A stretch of DNA of 64,000 nucleotides from Chlorobiota bacterium (lineage in GTDB: Bacteria; Bacteroidota; Bacteroidia; Bacteroidales; F082): the NCBI GenBank assembly GCA_030596395.1, contig JAUVKF010000005.1:1-64000 (forward strand). Direction: 5' to 3'. Made by a program: the position numbers and the translations under genes. Below, piece after piece: positions 62,350-64,000 of the stretch; position 1 is the first letter of the stretch; every line of letters begins with the position of its first letter. The notes beneath the pieces were generated by a model. The model did not search any database and was not told where the DNA came from. It was given only the letters and a program-made list of their open reading frames with translations.

Positions 62350-63798
62350 ATGAAAAAAACACTTATTATAATCACATGCTTAATTCTTCTGTCCTTTTCT
62401 ACCGGGGATTACAGGAGTGAATATAATGTACCATTATTGGCATGGAGTGTTACTGCCGGTGATATTGATCTGGATGGTGACAATGATATTGTTGTGGGGC
62501 ATAATTATAGTACTAAAACGCATTGGAGTGGGGTTTCCATCTTGCTCAATGATAACAATGGCTATTTTGAGTTATATGATTCGATTTATCTTTATGCGGG
62601 CCAGTCTAATGTTTTATTGGAAAACCTTAATATATTACCAAATAAAGAGATTATCGCTAATTATATAGATTCTTTATCCGGAATAAAATTCTTGGCTATA
62701 ATAAATGATTTTGATCCGACAGATATTATATACTTTACGGTCAATACTGAGGAAGCTATAAATTATAAAACTACGGGTGATATAAATGGTGACGGAGAGC
62801 CGGACATCGTTATTGCCTCAAACAAAGGCCAGTACTGGGGTGTTCTTTATAATGACGGAACAGGTAATTTTTCAAATCCGCAGTATAATCAGGTAAGTTT
62901 TGATCCCAATGACGTGGCAGTAAACGACCTGAATAACGATGGCAGGGATGATATTGTAGTATGTGGGCAGAAGACCGAAATATTTTTTAGCTATCCTGAT
63001 GGCTTTCAGGAGATGGATATTGAAAGCGAATATTTTTTTATTAAAGTTTATATTGTCGATTTTAATGAGGACGGTTTAAAGGACATTATTGGATTTGATG
63101 ATATTTTTGGTACATATACCCAGATAACAATTTTCAAGAATATAGATGGGACTAATTTTGAGAGGCTTCCATATGAATTAAAGCAACCGGGTGCCCATGT
63201 GTATTTTATCACGGATTTTAATAATGATACACTACCAGACATTTTACTTCAGTTGGCTAATTTCTCAGGGTATAAAATTTATTATAATAAAGGAAATTTC
63301 CAACTGGGCGACTCATTGTTTGTACCTATACCTTTTTATGGTGAAGGGTGGCGCAATTGCTATTGCGCAGATATGGACGGCAACGGCTATCAGGATATAA
63401 TTACCATACGGGCTTCAAATGCACAATTGCCGGCTAATTTGGATATCAGGTTCAACAATGGTGAAGGAGATTTTGTTGAAAACCCATTATCCTCAATAGA
63501 AAATTACAGTTCACCAATTGACAAAACATTTTCATGTTATCCGAACCCTTTCCAGAATAGGACAACATTTGAGTTCAAAACAGAAAAAAATGAAATGGCA
63601 GAACTTTACATATACAACCTTCAGGGAAGGTTAATCACATGTTTAACAAAAAGTGTAAAGAAAGGAGGTCAAATTAATTATTTAAAATGGGACGGGCTTG
63701 ATACAGGCGGTAAACCATGCAAGCCCGGCCCGTATTTAGCTTACCTGAAGGTAAACGGTAAAATCAAGAAAACCGTAAAACTTATAATAACAAAATAA
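62350..63798 (+). CDS. FG-GAP/VCBS-repeat type IX cargo protein, paralogue 2
   Basis: A 482-residue close paralogue of the preceding gene, using the ATG at 62350 (MKKTLIIITCLILLSFSTG) 4 nt after its stop. The signal region, first calcium motif and C-terminal third are nearly identical to paralogue 1 even at the DNA level, while residues about 40-140 differ strongly. Metal motifs include DIDLDGDNDIVVGH, DINGDGEPDIVIAS, DLNNDGRDDIVVCG and DMDGNGYQDIIT. It ends with a type A sorting domain (FSCYPNPFQNRTTFEF to LIITK). Tandem placement implies one transcript. Confidence 0.88.
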   Translation: MKKTLIIITCLILLSFSTGDYRSEYNVPLLAWSVTAGDIDLDGDNDIVVGHNYSTKTHWSGVSILLNDNNGYFELYDSIYLYAGQSNVLLENLNILPNKEIIANYIDSLSGIKFLAIINDFDPTDIIYFTVNTEEAINYKTTGDINGDGEPDIVIASNKGQYWGVLYNDGTGNFSNPQYNQVSFDPNDVAVNDLNNDGRDDIVVCGQKTEIFFSYPDGFQEMDIESEYFFIKVYIVDFNEDGLKDIIGFDDIFGTYTQITIFKNIDGTNFERLPYELKQPGAHVYFITDFNNDTLPDILLQLANFSGYKIYYNKGNFQLGDSLFVPIPFYGEGWRNCYCADMDGNGYQDIITIRASNAQLPANLDIRFNNGEGDFVENPLSSIENYSSPIDKTFSCYPNPFQNRTTFEFKTEKNEMAELYIYNLQGRLITCLTKSVKKGGQINYLKWDGLDTGGKPCKPGPYLAYLKVNGKIKKTVKLIITK

Positions 63799-63800
63799 GC

Positions 63801-64000
63801 ATGAAAAAAACACTCATAATAATTACCGGCTTACTCCTTCTTGCCTTTACAACTGCCAGTATAAGAAGCATGTATAAAGTGCCCCGCGAAGCTGCATCGG
63901 TTTGTGCTGCTGATATTGACATGGATGGGGATAATGACTTATTTATTGGACATTTGTTTAATTCGCAAACTAATTGGACAGGAATATCCATTCTAATTAA
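63801..64000 (+). CDS. FG-GAP/VCBS-repeat protein, paralogue 3 (cut by window edge)
   Basis: The ATG at 63801, 2 nt after the previous stop, opens a frame of 66 complete codons to the window end: signal peptide MKKTLIIITGLLLLAFTTA, then YKVPREAASVCAADIDMDGDNDLFIGH, the same first calcium motif as the other two. It is more diverged from paralogues 1 and 2 than they are from each other. The array may continue beyond the window. Confidence 0.85.
   Translation, partial: MKKTLIIITGLLLLAFTTASIRSMYKVPREAASVCAADIDMDGDNDLFIGHLFNSQTNWTGISILI

Overview
The window is chromosomal DNA of a member of the Bacteroidota, probably from the Bacteroidales/Marinilabiliales side. Four lines of sequence evidence support this: type IX secretion C-terminal domains of both type A and type B, a gamma-alpha fused KorA, the Bacteroidota promoter -7 box TAnnTTTG in front of many genes, and gene pairs typical of the phylum (ppk1-sixA, rsfS-ftsH-LUD-cdsA-psd, lpxK-purine phosphorylase, nif3-zinc ribbon). 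About fifty protein genes are visible and no rRNA or tRNA gene was recognised. TTG appears to start six genes and GTG one.

Layout. 1-3300: the edge of a possible minus-strand gene, a CPA2-type K+/H+ antiporter and a flavinylated FMN-binding lipoprotein. 3300-6800: an AT-rich accessory stretch with a YbaK-type deacylase, an NTF2-like lipoprotein, a degenerate esterase and a lipoprotein carrying an isochorismatase domain. 6800-11500 (minus strand): ppk1, sixA, a DUF922 protease-like protein and glyA. 11500-14500: a MITE-like element, an M16 peptidase heterodimer and a second long palindrome. 14500-24900: a type IX cargo protein, guaB, three envelope chaperone/PPIase genes, a MoxR ATPase and a PlsB-like acyltransferase. 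25000-28800: an aromatic amino acid ammonia-lyase (probably tyrosine), FabG and a ketosynthase, a reduced aryl-polyene/flexirubin-like set. 28900-35300: birA, then rsfS-ftsH-LUD-cdsA-psd and a HAD phosphatase. 35400-38900: a giant adhesin-like type IX cargo protein. 39100-45900: gap, lipid A genes lpxH and lpxK, purine phosphorylase, nif3-like, zinc ribbon and MBL hydrolase. 45900-53800 (minus): priA, an alpha/beta hydrolase, a membrane protein, dsbD and tilS. 54000-60500: korB-korA divergent from a 2[4Fe-4S] ferredoxin and sucA. 60900-64000: a tandem family of FG-GAP/VCBS type IX cargo proteins, the third copy running off the edge.

Functional links. Envelope building and export dominate: lipid A (lpxH, lpxK), phospholipid (cdsA, psd, acyltransferase), outer-membrane chaperones (PpiC/SurA set), DsbD, FtsH and type IX cargo proteins. 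Central metabolism contributes gap, guaB, glyA, punA and two alternative 2-oxoglutarate-oxidising systems side by side, the ferredoxin-dependent KorAB and the E1 of the NAD-linked dehydrogenase. This pair suggests a facultative lifestyle.

Non-coding structure is rich. It comprises four arrays of 7-bp tandem repeats placed 3' of gene stops, a set of short perfect hairpins (one in two copies with a compensatory base pair), a 160-bp inverted-repeat element with a TAA target duplication, a 129-bp nested palindrome, a C10 tract upstream of the FG-GAP family, and promoters so close to the ATG of priA and tilS that leaderless transcripts are predicted. All product names rest on reading the translated sequences; no database search was run.
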